Source: Subtercola endophyticus (GTDB taxonomy: Bacteria > Actinomycetota > Actinomycetes > Actinomycetales > Microbacteriaceae). Taken from it: a stretch of 64,000 bases of DNA. Positions 1 through 12,780 of this stretch are shown here, in pieces. A program made the position numbers and the translations under genes. The stretch covers positions 62,001 through 126,000 of the forward strand of contig NZ_CP087997.1 of assembly GCF_021044565.1 (NCBI RefSeq), in the 5' to 3' direction. The notes under the pieces are model-generated. The model had not been told where the DNA came from, did not search any database, and saw only the letters and a list, made by a program, of their open reading frames with translations. The stretch's first letter is position 1. Each line of letters opens with the position of its first letter.

Positions 1-3018
<3,018 letters not shown>

Positions 3019-3104
3019 TCATCCATCCTCGCTCATGCCACCGACACTGCGGCGGGCCTTGCGCTCATCGCCGAACCTCTGCCAGATGTAGGTAAGAATG
3101 AAGC

Positions 3105-3644
3105 ATGAGCGTTCGCACCCCTGACCCGAACCCCGGCTGGCTGAGTGACCAGGAGCTTGACGAGATCAGGAGGCGCCTGCCGCTGCTCTACGTGGAGGCA
3201 GTGCCCGTTCGGGTCGACGGTCTCGGCCAGGTCACCGAGGTCGGCGTGCTGCTGCGGGTTTCGCCGAGCGGCTCGATGACGCGCACCATCGTGTCGGGCC
3301 GCGTGATGTACGGCGAGACGCTGCGAGACGCCCTTTTTCGGCACCTCGAGAAAGACCTCGGGCCGATGGCCTTTCCGCAGCTGCCGACCAGCCCGATTCC
3401 GTTCTCGGTGGCCGAGTACTTTCCGCTGCCCGGTGTCAGCTCCTTCACGGATGATCGGCAACACGCGGTCTCGCTGGCGTACGTCATCCCGGTCACGGGT
3501 ACGTGCGACCCGCGCCAAGACGCCCTCGAGCTCACCTGGATGACGCCGCAAGAGGCCGTGAGCGACAGCATCCACGCCGAGATGGAGGGTGGTCGCGGCG
3601 CTCTTCTGCGCGCCGCCCTCGCGTCGGTGGGCCGGCTGTACTGA
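3105..3644 (+). CDS. Nudix-fold protein of the DUF4916 type, degenerate Nudix box
   Basis: A 179-residue protein with the layout of the actinobacterial DUF4916/Nudix family. The region G65-G86 aligns with the Nudix box GX5EX7REUXEEXGU: the first Gly and Glu and the Arg are present, but the catalytic REUXEE stretch reads RHLEKD, so the metal-binding glutamates are largely replaced. It may therefore bind rather than hydrolyse a nucleotide diphosphate; this is inference. The ATG lies only about five bases after a -10-like TAAGAAT (3093-3099), so a leaderless transcript is likely. It is divergent from the Lhr gene and convergent with the nucleoside hydrolase; a minisatellite starts directly after the stop codon. 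Confidence 0.8.
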   Translation: MSVRTPDPNPGWLSDQELDEIRRRLPLLYVEAVPVRVDGLGQVTEVGVLLRVSPSGSMTRTIVSGRVMYGETLRDALFRHLEKDLGPMAFPQLPTSPIPFSVAEYFPLPGVSSFTDDRQHAVSLAYVIPVTGTCDPRQDALELTWMTPQEAVSDSIHAEMEGGRGALLRAALASVGRLY

Positions 3645-3801
3645 CCCGGCGTGCCGCGTCAGCCCGGGTGCTGCGTCAGCCCGGGTGCTGCGTCAGCCCG
3701 GCGGTCCGCGTCAGCCCGGCGGTCCGCGTCAGCCCGGCGGTCCCGCGCCAACCCGGCGTGCTGCGCCAGCCCGGCGTGCCGCGCCAGCCCGGGTGCTGGC
3801 G
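3645..3801. repeat. GC-rich minisatellite, 17-18 bp units
   Basis: About eight to nine imperfect tandem units of 17-18 bp built on gtcagcccgg followed by gtgctgc or cggtccgc; later units switch to gccagcccgg. The array starts at the base after the stop codon of the Nudix-like gene and fills over half of the gap to the convergent nucleoside hydrolase gene. The remaining 120 bp (3802-3921) show no gene. Confidence 0.85.
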
Positions 3802-3921
3802 CTTCAGGGTCGTGCGGAAGTGATTTCGTAGGAGATTTCGTGCGCGAGAGGCCTATCCAGGGTCACCGTGCCGATTTTACCTACGTTTTCGCAGGATCCG
3901 GGCCGTTCGGGGTGGCTGCCG

Positions 3922-4908
3922 TCAGGCGAGGGTGGCGATCGTACTGAGGTAGAGGTCGACGTACCGCTGGGCATCCACTTCGAGGGCGACCTCGGTGAGG
4001 CCGGATCTTGCCACCAGCCCGTGCATCGAGTCTTCGCCCGGAAAACGGCGGCGGTCGACGACCGTCTGGCCGCGGGTGGCGCCCGCCAGCTCGACGAAAA
4101 CAGGTACGAGCTCGGTTCGCAGGGCATCCGGGTCGACCAGGGCGCACAGCGCACCGGCATCGCCGATCAGCCCCGTGTACACCGGCTCTTTGCCGGCGCC
4201 CACACCCATGCGGTGAGAAATCAGCTGGCCGGCGAGCCTCTCGGCCCGCCTCGTGCTGGATTGCAGCGATACAGCCTTCTCGAGCTCAACAGCGACCCGG
4301 TTGAACACATCGAGCCCATACATGAAGGTCGCTACCCCCGAGTCAAGCACGATGGCCGCCGCTTCGGGGTCGTGCCACACGTTGAACTCGGCGACCGCAG
4401 TCGCGTTGCCGACGCTGGCCGACCCGCCCATGAAGAGCACACGCTCGATCTTCGAGACGACCTCGGGGTAGGCCCGCAGCAGCAGCGCGAGGTTTGTCTG
4501 CGGAGCGAGCGCCACGATCGTGACCGGCTCGTCGCTGGCCAGCAGCATCTGCCGCATCATCTCGATGGCGGCAACCGGATGCCCGTCGACCTCGTACGTC
4601 GCACGAGTGGTCGGTGCGAGCTCGATGCCGCCCAGGCCGTCGGCCCCGTGCACGTGTGAGGCGTCGCGGGCCGGGTTGATGAGGGGCCGATGTGCGCCCC
4701 CGGCCACAGGAACGGGTGCAGCGCCGGCGGCGTCGAGCACGCCGAGCGTGTTCTGCACCACCTGCGGCAGCGCTGCGTTGCCCGCGACGCAACTGATGCC
4801 GAGCAGACGGATGCCCGGGTGCGCCACAGCGAACAGAATCGCCAGCGCGTCGTCGACCCCCGTGTCGACGTCGAGCAGCACGGGAATCGGGTGAGGAGAA
4901 GGAGCCAT
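3922..4908 (-). CDS. Inosine-uridine preferring nucleoside hydrolase
   Basis: A 328-residue nucleoside N-ribohydrolase of the IunH/Rih family, cleaving the N-glycosidic bond of nucleosides to base and ribose for salvage. The N-terminus carries the calcium/ribose-binding aspartate cluster (D13, D15, D19, D20 in VLLDVDTGVDDALAI), and the later EFNVWHDPEAA block supplies the conserved metal-ligand region. Length is normal for the family (about 310-330). Substrate preference cannot be read from the sequence. The gene stands alone, convergent with the Nudix-like gene; the DEAD-box helicase lies upstream in the same orientation, separated by 227 bp that contain a palindromic repeat. Confidence 0.9.
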   Translation of the reverse strand: MAPSPHPIPVLLDVDTGVDDALAILFAVAHPGIRLLGISCVAGNAALPQVVQNTLGVLDAAGAAPVPVAGGAHRPLINPARDASHVHGADGLGGIELAPTTRATYEVDGHPVAAIEMMRQMLLASDEPVTIVALAPQTNLALLLRAYPEVVSKIERVLFMGGSASVGNATAVAEFNVWHDPEAAAIVLDSGVATFMYGLDVFNRVAVELEKAVSLQSSTRRAERLAGQLISHRMGVGAGKEPVYTGLIGDAGALCALVDPDALRTELVPVFVELAGATRGQTVVDRRRFPGEDSMHGLVARSGLTEVALEVDAQRYVDLYLSTIATLA

Positions 4909-5052
4909 GAGACAAAAATATCCGCTGGGCGACGGTGTCGGAGCCAGATCGAAGATCTGTGCACAACACCGCCACCGAGCGGACTGTGGAAACTACTCGC
5001 CAGCGTCGTGGCCACGGGCGCCACGGGCGCCGCGAAGCGAAAGCGATGTCTC

Positions 5053-5090
5053 CGGACGAGAGCGACCGCCGGGGCGGCTCATCTCGTCCG
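5053..5090. repeat. 38-bp palindromic element, copy A
   Basis: Arms CGGACGAG (5053-5060) and CTCGTCCG (5083-5090) are perfect inverted repeats, with an inner CCGCC/GGCGG stem. The same 38-bp span and arm sequence recur at 10703-10740 and 24165-24202. This copy lies 45 bp beyond the stop codon of the DEAD-box helicase. Similarity to copy C extends outward: gcgatg lies upstream and actcgcc downstream. Confidence 0.8.
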
Positions 5091-5135
5091 AAAAAGTCAC
5101 ACTCGCCGAAAAGCTGCGTGCGAGGCCGGCTGCGC

Positions 5136-6800
<1,665 letters not shown>

Positions 6801-7180
6801 GGAGGTTTCGGTGCCTTTCGGGGCATCGGTTCCACTCGAGAAAGACGCGCACGTGCTACAGCGGGGTGGCACGCGCTGCTGGCAGCACATGCCGGCGCAC
6901 ACGTGACCGTTCAGGCCCGGTGCGAACTGCGTCGGCGCAATCTCATTCCGTAGGCCTGCTGTGCGGCGGTGACGCTGCCGGGGCAGATACGGATTCCGGT
7001 GGAAATCTGGCGAAGGTGGCGGTGGCCACATCCGTTCGCCGTGAGAAAGTTTCGTGCTCGGCCGTTCTGATTCGGCTCGCACGATGTGCGTTCTACGACG
7101 CAGGGAGCGCGCGTTTGCGCTCGCAAGTACCCCAAGCCTATCACGGTGCGCCGCCGGGCGACCGAACACCCGGGTGCCCG
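6801..7180 (-). promoter_or_regulatory. Leader/upstream region of the DEAD-box helicase
   Basis: A 380-bp gap between two minus-strand genes. Read toward the helicase it contains a possible 11-residue Arg-rich peptide (MRLRRRSSHRA, 6911-6946). A Cys-rich stretch in frame with the helicase follows (MCCQQRVPPRCSTC). No clear promoter hexamers or T-tract terminator were found. Bacterial cold-shock helicase genes often have long regulated leaders, so a regulatory role is plausible but unproven. Confidence 0.3.
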
Positions 7181-9451
7181 TCAGCTTGCGGTGAGGTCGT
7201 AGACGGTCTGGGCGCCGACGGTGGTGGCGGTGTAGGTGGACTCGACCCAGGATTGGATGGCGCTCGCGGTGCTTGTGCTCCCGCCGGCGGCCCCGCCTGC
7301 GCCACCGCCCGCGCCGCCCTGACCGCTGACGATGTAGTAGCCGATGTCGCCGGCCGCGACATAGGCCTGAAACTCAGCCAACGTCGGGGTGGGGTCGTCG
7401 CTCCAGCCGCCGATCGCCATGACGGCGGCTCCCGAGCTGAGCTCGAGTGTCGCTGCCGACTGCGACCCGTCGACCGCCGCCGCCCACCGCGCCGGAGAGG
7501 CTGCGAGTAATGCGTCGAGGTCGGCACTCGAGGTCGTGCCCGCGGTGCCGGTTCCGGCGTCATCGGTGGTTCCGGATGCACTGCCGCCGCCACTCGTCGC
7601 GTCGCCCTGAGCCGTTCCGGTCGTGGCGGAGCCGCCGGTCGTGCCCGAGCCCGCGGTGGTGCCGGAGTCTGTGGTCGTGCCCGAGCCATCGGGAGGCGTG
7701 CCGCCCTGGCCGCCACTGCCATTCGGTGGAGTGCCGCCGTCGGCACCCGTCGTGCCGGTCGTGCCGGTCAATCCGCTGCCCGCAGCTCCTCCACCCTGTC
7801 CGCCTCCAGCGCCGTTACCGCCAGCTCCTCCGCCGCCGCCCGACGCACTGGCCGACCCGACCGTCGGGATCGATCCGCTGTGCGCTACCGACGCCGTCGC
7901 GACCGCATACGCGGCCGTGCCGTCAAGCCCGAACAGCGCTCCGCCGATGACGGCGACGGCCGTCAGGCGCCGCGCCCATGCGCCGACCCCGACCCGACCC
8001 GCCTCGGCTCCGCGGCGACCCGCCGTAGCCGACGCTCGCGGGGTGAGCGCGGTGCCCACCACGTACCCGGCGGCAGAGAGCACCGACCCGACCACGAGCA
8101 TCCACCGCAGCCACGGCAGCCACGTGGCGTTCTCGCCCAGAAGCACAAACGCCCACACCCCGGCCGCGATCATCAGCGAAGCCAGCCCGAGCCGGCCGAG
8201 CCACGTGTGCCGTTCGCGCCAGAGCGCGACCGCTCCGAGCGCCACGAGCCCGCCGATGGCCGGCGCGAGGGCGACCGTGTAATACGGGTGGATCGTGCCG
8301 CTCATAGAGCTGAACACCAGCCCCGTCACGACGAGCCAGCCGCCCCAGAGCAGAAGGCCCGAGCGCAGCGGATTCGTGCGCCCGCCCCGCCGCGTCACGA
8401 TGAGCCCGAGCACCAGCGCGATGATCGCCGCCGGCAGCAGCCAGGAGATCTCGAGCCCCATCTCGCTGCTGAACAGGCGCTGCAGTCCGGTTGCGCCGCC
8501 GAAACTCGATCCTGAGGCGCCGGTGCCGCCGCCCGCGCCACCTCCTCCGTTGCCCGAGCCCCCGAAGATGCGACCCAATCCGTTGTAGCCGAACACGAGG
8601 TCGAGCACGGTGTTGTTGGTGGATCCGCCGATGTACGGGCGAGCATCCACCGGCCACAGTGCCACCGCGAGCACCCACCACCCCGCTGTGACCACCAGAG
8701 CGCCCGCGGCGACGAGCAGATGCACGAAGCGCTTCCAGAGCGCGGTCGGCGCGGCGACGAGATAAACGAGGCCGAAGGCGGGCAGCACCAAGAGTCCCTG
8801 CAGCATCTTGGTCAAGAATGCGAATCCGAGGGCGACGCCGGCCAGGGCGAGCCATTTGTAGCTGGCGCGCGGCAGAGCGCGAACCACGAAATACGCGGCA
8901 GCCGTCATGAGCAACGTGAGCAGAGCATCCGGGTTGTCGAAGCGGAACATCAGCGCCGCCGCCGGAGTGAACGCGAGAATCGTGCCCGCCAGCAGGCCGC
9001 CGATGACGCTGGACTTCGGGCCGGCCGCCACCAGACTGCGTCGCACGGCACCGTACAGCAGGGCGACGGATGCCACGCCCATCAGCGCTTGCGGAACCAA
9101 CAGGCTCCACGCCGAGAACCCGAAAAGCCGCGCCGACAGCCCCATCACCCAGAGCGAGGCGGGCGGCTTGTCGACGGTAATGAAGTTCGACGCATCGAGC
9201 GAGCCGAAGAACAGCGCTTTCCAGCTCTCGGAGCCGGCCTGCACTGCCGCCGCGTAGAACGTGTTCGCGAACCCGCTTGCGCCGAGATTCCAGAGGTAGA
9301 GCGCCGCGGTGACGACAAGTAGAGCGATCAGGCCGGGCCGCGCCCACACGGGGGAGGTGCGGTCGCCGACCAGCAGGCGCCGTGCGGCGCGGCCGCGACG
9401 TGAGGGCGGGTTCGCTGCGGTGCCTGAATTGAGCACGGGGGTCGTGGCCAT
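7181..9451 (-). CDS. GT39/ArnT-like membrane glycosyltransferase with Gly/Thr-rich linker
   Basis: A 756-residue integral membrane protein of the dolichyl-phosphate-mannose mannosyltransferase-like GT-C group, which moves sugars from lipid carriers to extracytoplasmic acceptors. A basic N-terminus leads into about 10-12 hydrophobic segments (first LIALLVVTAALYLW), with the first large loop reading GFANTFYAAAVQAG. A Gly-rich loop follows the PYIGGSTNNTVLDLVFGYNG motif. After the last membrane segment comes a ~100-residue Gly/Thr/Ser-rich linker and a small soluble C-terminal domain (MAIGGWSDDPTPTLAEF), as in YkcA/YkcB-like relatives. The acceptor is unknown. The gene stands alone, with a 15-bp-scale gap of structure-poor DNA ahead of a GC-rich repeat. 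Confidence 0.85.
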   Translation of the reverse strand: MATTPVLNSGTAANPPSRRGRAARRLLVGDRTSPVWARPGLIALLVVTAALYLWNLGASGFANTFYAAAVQAGSESWKALFFGSLDASNFITVDKPPASLWVMGLSARLFGFSAWSLLVPQALMGVASVALLYGAVRRSLVAAGPKSSVIGGLLAGTILAFTPAAALMFRFDNPDALLTLLMTAAAYFVVRALPRASYKWLALAGVALGFAFLTKMLQGLLVLPAFGLVYLVAAPTALWKRFVHLLVAAGALVVTAGWWVLAVALWPVDARPYIGGSTNNTVLDLVFGYNGLGRIFGGSGNGGGGAGGGTGASGSSFGGATGLQRLFSSEMGLEISWLLPAAIIALVLGLIVTRRGGRTNPLRSGLLLWGGWLVVTGLVFSSMSGTIHPYYTVALAPAIGGLVALGAVALWRERHTWLGRLGLASLMIAAGVWAFVLLGENATWLPWLRWMLVVGSVLSAAGYVVGTALTPRASATAGRRGAEAGRVGVGAWARRLTAVAVIGGALFGLDGTAAYAVATASVAHSGSIPTVGSASASGGGGGAGGNGAGGGQGGGAAGSGLTGTTGTTGADGGTPPNGSGGQGGTPPDGSGTTTDSGTTAGSGTTGGSATTGTAQGDATSGGGSASGTTDDAGTGTAGTTSSADLDALLAASPARWAAAVDGSQSAATLELSSGAAVMAIGGWSDDPTPTLAEFQAYVAAGDIGYYIVSGQGGAGGGAGGAAGGSTSTASAIQSWVESTYTATTVGAQTVYDLTAS

Positions 9452-9579
9452 GGGGCGCCTTTCGTCGAAGAGCCTTCAGTCTCTGCGTGTGCACTATGCG
9501 CGCACTTGGCACCTGCTCTGCGGTTTCTATGAATCGATCGAGGGGCGCCGAGCACGGTGGGGCGGGCCGCGCGGGGGTG

Positions 9580-9667
9580 TGGGCTCGGCCGGAGCGGAGC
9601 GGAGCGGGGTTGGGCTCGGCCGGAGCGGAGCGGAGCGGCTTGGGCTCGGCCGGGGCGGGGCGGGCTT
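9580..9667. repeat. Short 30-31 bp tandem repeat
   Basis: Two near-identical units of tgggctcggccggagcggag plus cggagcggg (9580-9610 and 9611-9640) and a third degraded unit. It lies in the divergent gap between the glycosyltransferase and the DinB-family gene, just upstream of the latter's start. Confidence 0.75.
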
Positions 9668-9701
9668 GCCCCGAACACCCTCCGACCGTCAGGCTGAGCG
9701 G

Positions 9702-10292
9702 ATGAACGAAGCCGACGTCAAAGCCACCCTCCTCACTTACCTGCAGAGCGGCCGCGATGCTCTGCTCTGGAAGCTCGAGGGCGTGTCAGAGTACGACGCC
9801 CGGCGGCCACTGGTGCCGACCGGAACCAACCTCCTCGGCCTCGTCAAACACGTCGCGGGCACCGAGGCCGGGTATCTCGGCGACGTGTTCGGCCGGCCGT
9901 TCGACGGAGCTTTGCCATGGATGTCCGACGACGCCGACGACAACGCCGACATGTGGGCCACCGTCGACGAGTCTCGCGACTCGGTCGTCGACCTGTACCG
10001 GCGCGTCTGGGCGCACTCCGACGCTACGGTTGCCGAACTGCCGCTCGATGCCGCGGGCACCGTGCCGTGGTGGCCGGAAGAGCGGCGTACTGTCACCCTT
10101 CAGCGCATCGTTGTGCACATGATCGCCGAGACGCACCGGCACGCGGGCCACGCCGACCTGGTGCGTGAACTCGTCGATGGTGCCGTCGGCCTGCGCGCAG
10201 GCAACGAGAACGTTCCACTCGGCGACGCCGCGTACTGGCGGCAGCACTACGACCGCGTAGAGAAAGCTGCCCGCGCCGTCGGCGGCGCCTGA
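9702..10292 (+). CDS. DinB/DUF664-family protein
   Basis: A 196-residue protein with the four-helix-bundle DinB_2/DUF664 layout: LLTYLQSGRDALLWKLEGVSEYDARRPL at the N-terminus, GLVKHVAGTEAGYLGD, and HMIAETHRHAGHADLVREL. The histidines in VKHVAG, in HMIAETHRH and beyond are the likely metal ligands of the family. These proteins act as thiol-dependent S-transferases or are of unknown function; the substrate is not evident. The ATG at 9702 is chosen because the open frame upstream runs through the GC-rich tandem repeat and is not family-like. The gene is convergent with the DUF1684 gene. Confidence 0.85.
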   Translation: MNEADVKATLLTYLQSGRDALLWKLEGVSEYDARRPLVPTGTNLLGLVKHVAGTEAGYLGDVFGRPFDGALPWMSDDADDNADMWATVDESRDSVVDLYRRVWAHSDATVAELPLDAAGTVPWWPEERRTVTLQRIVVHMIAETHRHAGHADLVRELVDGAVGLRAGNENVPLGDAAYWRQHYDRVEKAARAVGGA

Positions 10293-10293
10293 G

Positions 10294-10576
10294 CTCCCGC
10301 TGCTCGCCCGCCGCCCCCTGCCTCGACGCCGCCCGCGGCTCGGCCGCCGCCCGCTGCCTCGACGCCGCCCGCTGCCTCGACGCCGCCCGCTGCCTCGACG
10401 CCGCCCGCTGCTCGCCGCCGCCCGCTGCTCGCCGCCGCCCGCTGCTCGCCGCCGCCCGCTGCTCGCCGCCGCCCGCTGCTCGCCGCCGCCCGCTGCTCGC
10501 CGCCGCCCGCTGCTCGCCGCCGCCCGCTGCCTCGACGCCGCCCGCTGCTCGCCGCCGCCCGCTCCTCGACGCGCCA
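10294..10576. repeat. Two-unit GC minisatellite downstream of DinB-family gene
   Basis: About 15 tandem units of two kinds: an 18-bp unit gctgcctcgacgccgccc and a 17-bp unit gctgctcgccgccgccc. Three of the first kind are followed by seven of the second, then one of each. The array begins two bases after the stop codon of the DinB-family gene, in a convergent gap. In the 487-bp gap it is followed by 110 bp with nothing recognised, then by palindrome copy B. Confidence 0.9.
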
Positions 10577-10686
10577 TAGTTTGGCTCATCCGCGGTAGTT
10601 CGAACCACCGCCGATGCGCCAAACCGCAGCGCGCACCCCGCCCGGCGCTAGCGACCCTGCGCCCTCGCGGCCCGGCGCCTTTCCTG

Positions 10687-10756
10687 CGACCGCGACACCT
10701 GCGGACGAGGGCGACCGGCGCGCCTCTCGCTCTCGTCCGCGACGGTCGCGGTCGCG
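10687..10756. repeat. 38-bp palindromic element, copy B with outer arms
   Basis: The core arms CGGACGAG (10703-10710) and CTCGTCCG (10733-10740) match copy A in sequence and spacing. Here an outer perfect stem, GCGACCGCGAC (10687-10697) with GTCGCGGTCGC (10746-10756), encloses the core. The core lies 39 bp beyond the stop codon of the DUF1684 gene. Confidence 0.8.
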
Positions 10757-10779
10757 CGGCCGGGCCAGCCGCCCGCGCC

Positions 10780-11427
10780 TCAGTGGTACAGCTCACCCAC
10801 CGGAATCTCGGCCGCGACTCGATTGCCGAGCGGAGCCAGCGGGCACGCCCAGGCCGGGTCGTACGCGCACGACGGGTTGTAGGCGAAGTTGAAGTCGAGC
10901 ACGAGGCTGCCCGGCTCCTGCCCCTCACCGAGATGCGCCCCCTTGATCGTGTCGAGCAGGTAGCGCCCGCCCCCGTAGGTGCGAGCACCGGATGCCCGGC
11001 CCCCGGCGCTCGCCAGGGCATCCCGAACCGGAACGAACAACCCGCCACCATACGATTGCAGCCGCCAGACGTCAAGCGACCCCACCCTCGGCACCCGCGC
11101 CCGCCCCACCAACTCGAACGGAACAACCCCGTCGGTACCCGTCTCGAAGTCGAACCGCGCGGGTTCGTCGGGAGCCTCCAGCACCACCTCGAACCGCCAG
11201 GCCTCGTCGTACTCGGCCACGGGCAGCCCCGCGAACCCGGCCCGGTCTTCGGGCAGCAGAGGCGTCTGCGGATGCGCCGCGAACAACTCGTCGCGCGCTT
11301 CGCGCCAATACCCGTGCGCTTCACGCGGGTCGTGGATGCTCATCCGCCGCACCCCGGAGTACATCCCGAACACCCGCTGTCGCCAGTCGGCCACCTCGAT
11401 GGCCGTGCGGGCCGCCCCCTCGGCCAT
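10780..11427 (-). CDS. DUF1684 domain protein
   Basis: A 215-residue protein of the DUF1684 family, function unknown. Family marks are the N-terminal WRQRVFGMYSGVRRM block, the central FDFETGTDGVVPFELVGRA strand region, GGRYLLDTIKGAHLG, and the C-terminal LDFNFAYNPSCAYDPAWACPLAP signature, which contains the conserved Asn-Pro-Ser/Cys-Ala-Tyr stretch. The chosen ATG (MAEGAARTAI) overlaps the stop of the upstream SRPBCC gene by one base (TGATG), so the two are probably translationally coupled. The longer open frame upstream is antisense to or within the SRPBCC gene and is rejected. Confidence 0.87.
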   Translation of the reverse strand: MAEGAARTAIEVADWRQRVFGMYSGVRRMSIHDPREAHGYWREARDELFAAHPQTPLLPEDRAGFAGLPVAEYDEAWRFEVVLEAPDEPARFDFETGTDGVVPFELVGRARVPRVGSLDVWRLQSYGGGLFVPVRDALASAGGRASGARTYGGGRYLLDTIKGAHLGEGQEPGSLVLDFNFAYNPSCAYDPAWACPLAPLGNRVAAEIPVGELYH

Positions 11428-11984
11428 CACTCGGCCGCCAAGTCGGGCTCGGCGCGCCGCGCCGCCCGCGCCGCCGTCGCTTTCGCGTCTCCGCTGAACT
11501 CCGGATCGAACGCCCACGTCGGCGCCAGCTGCTGCAGCCGAACCCCGCGCAGCTGCCAGAACGCCCAGAGGCTCGCCCACAGCGCGGGTGTCAGCGCCCC
11601 CGCCTTCACGATCAGCCGGTCGCGGTACAGCGTCTTGCCTGTTCCTGCGGGGTCGGCCGCCACCGCCATCCGGTGATCCCATGTGGTCGCCACCTTCAGA
11701 GCCCCGCTGACCCCGCGCCCCTTGTCGTGCACGATGCGCACCCCCGCGTGCTGCGTTCGCGAGCGGTCGATGTCCACGATCTGGATGCCCAGCGGCACCA
11801 GCCCGAGAGCCTCGATCTCGACGCGATTCTCGCCTTCGGGCCAGACCGTCTGAAACCCGCCCGGCTCGCGCGAAGAAACCTTCAGCAGCGGGGCCGACAC
11901 CTCCCGGAACACCGTCGGACTCTGCAGCGCGCGCCACGCTGCCTCGGGCTCACAGTCGAGAACGAACTTCAGCAGTACCTTCAT
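11427..11984 (-). CDS. SRPBCC (START-like) family protein
   Basis: A 185-residue protein with a START/Bet v1-like pattern: MKVLLKFVLDCEPEAAWRALQSPTVFREV at the N-terminus as beta1-alpha1, then alternating strands and a long C-terminal helix. Such proteins bind small hydrophobic ligands; no ligand can be assigned. The tail is Ala/Arg-rich. It is the first gene of a two-gene unit with the DUF1684 gene. The start at 11984 is supported by the family-like N-terminus; the open frame continues upstream without similarity. A perfect inverted repeat lies between it and the divergent ComB-like gene. Confidence 0.75.
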   Translation of the reverse strand: MKVLLKFVLDCEPEAAWRALQSPTVFREVSAPLLKVSSREPGGFQTVWPEGENRVEIEALGLVPLGIQIVDIDRSRTQHAGVRIVHDKGRGVSGALKVATTWDHRMAVAADPAGTGKTLYRDRLIVKAGALTPALWASLWAFWQLRGVRLQQLAPTWAFDPEFSGDAKATAARAARRAEPDLAAE

Positions 11985-12051
11985 GCTCCCATCCTCCCCG
12001 CTCGCGCGCCGTTTGTCGTCGCCTTGACGCCGCTCGCCTGTCGCTTTGCGA

Positions 12052-12116
12052 ATTACTAAGGAAATGCTCGATGTCGAACCGATATATGGTTCGACATCGA
12101 GCATTTCCTTAGTAAT
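12052..12116. repeat. Perfect inverted repeat, 29-bp arms and 7-bp loop
   Basis: The left arm (12052-12080, beginning attactaaggaaatgctcg) and right arm (12088-12116, ending gcatttccttagtaat) are exact reverse complements. They enclose the 7-bp loop gatatat. The element is markedly AT-richer than its surroundings and has no T-tract. It sits between two divergently transcribed genes, so it is not a conventional terminator of either. Confidence 0.9.
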
Positions 12117-12158
12117 CACGCGCGTCGACTGCGCCCGGCGCCCGAATACGATGAGTGG

Positions 12159-12734
12159 ATGACCGAAATACCCCCGCCCGACGCCCAAACCCACTACCAG
12201 GTGCGGTTCGGCCGGGGCATCGACGGGTTGCGTAGTGTCGGCGGCCATGCCGACGTCGTCATCTGGGTCGACGCACTGCCGGAGCAGGGCACCGCGACCG
12301 GGCGCGCTACCGCTTCTGCGGGCAGGCAGCGAGCGGCGAGACGCGCCGAAGACGCGCACGCGCACGGCTGGCCGGAGTTCGTGGGGGCCCCGATCATCCA
12401 CGCGGACCTCACGAATCGCAGCGACGCGGCGAGATGGATGCTCGAACAACAGGTCGAGGCCGGTGAACGTGTATCGGTTGCGGTTGTGGCCGCGAGCGAC
12501 GGAGTTGAAGACACCCTCGCCGCGGGTGCCGTGATCGATGCCCTTGCGGCGCTCGGAATCGACTTCAGCTCGCCCGAAGCCGCGGTGGTCTGCGCCTCGT
12601 TCACCGGGCTGGAACGTGCCGTCGCGCATCTCTTCTCCGCCTCGATCGCGGGCCGAGCGCTGATCGCCGACGGGTACGCCGACGTTGTGTCGGGCGCAAG
12701 CGGTATCGATTCCGCCAGCGCGGTGGTTGCATAG
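12159..12734 (+). CDS. ComB-like 2-phosphosulfolactate phosphatase family protein
   Basis: A 191-residue protein resembling the ComB family, which in methanogens removes phosphate from 2-phosphosulfolactate in coenzyme M synthesis. The order is as in the family: YQVRFGRGIDGL, the VVIWVDALP strand, a central V-A-V-V-A-A-S-D segment, and the late AVVCASFTGLERAVAHLF region. Actinobacteria do not make coenzyme M, and no neighbouring gene suggests a sulfolactate pathway, so the true substrate is unknown. A -10-like TACGAT at 12147-12152, six bases before the ATG, points to a leaderless message. Confidence 0.7.
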   Translation: MTEIPPPDAQTHYQVRFGRGIDGLRSVGGHADVVIWVDALPEQGTATGRATASAGRQRAARRAEDAHAHGWPEFVGAPIIHADLTNRSDAARWMLEQQVEAGERVSVAVVAASDGVEDTLAAGAVIDALAALGIDFSSPEAAVVCASFTGLERAVAHLFSASIAGRALIADGYADVVSGASGIDSASAVVA

Positions 12735-12780
12735 AGAGTCGGCCGTTCGCCGCCGGCACTCGATCTCACTGGAGGACACC

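Noticed and set aside
10294..10576. Possible CRISPR array
   Set aside because: Units are contiguous with no unique spacers, and no cas gene is present; it is a minisatellite.
12159..12734. Coenzyme M biosynthesis from the ComB-like gene
   Set aside because: No ComA, ComC or other pathway genes are near, and the host is an actinobacterium; only the family fold is supported.
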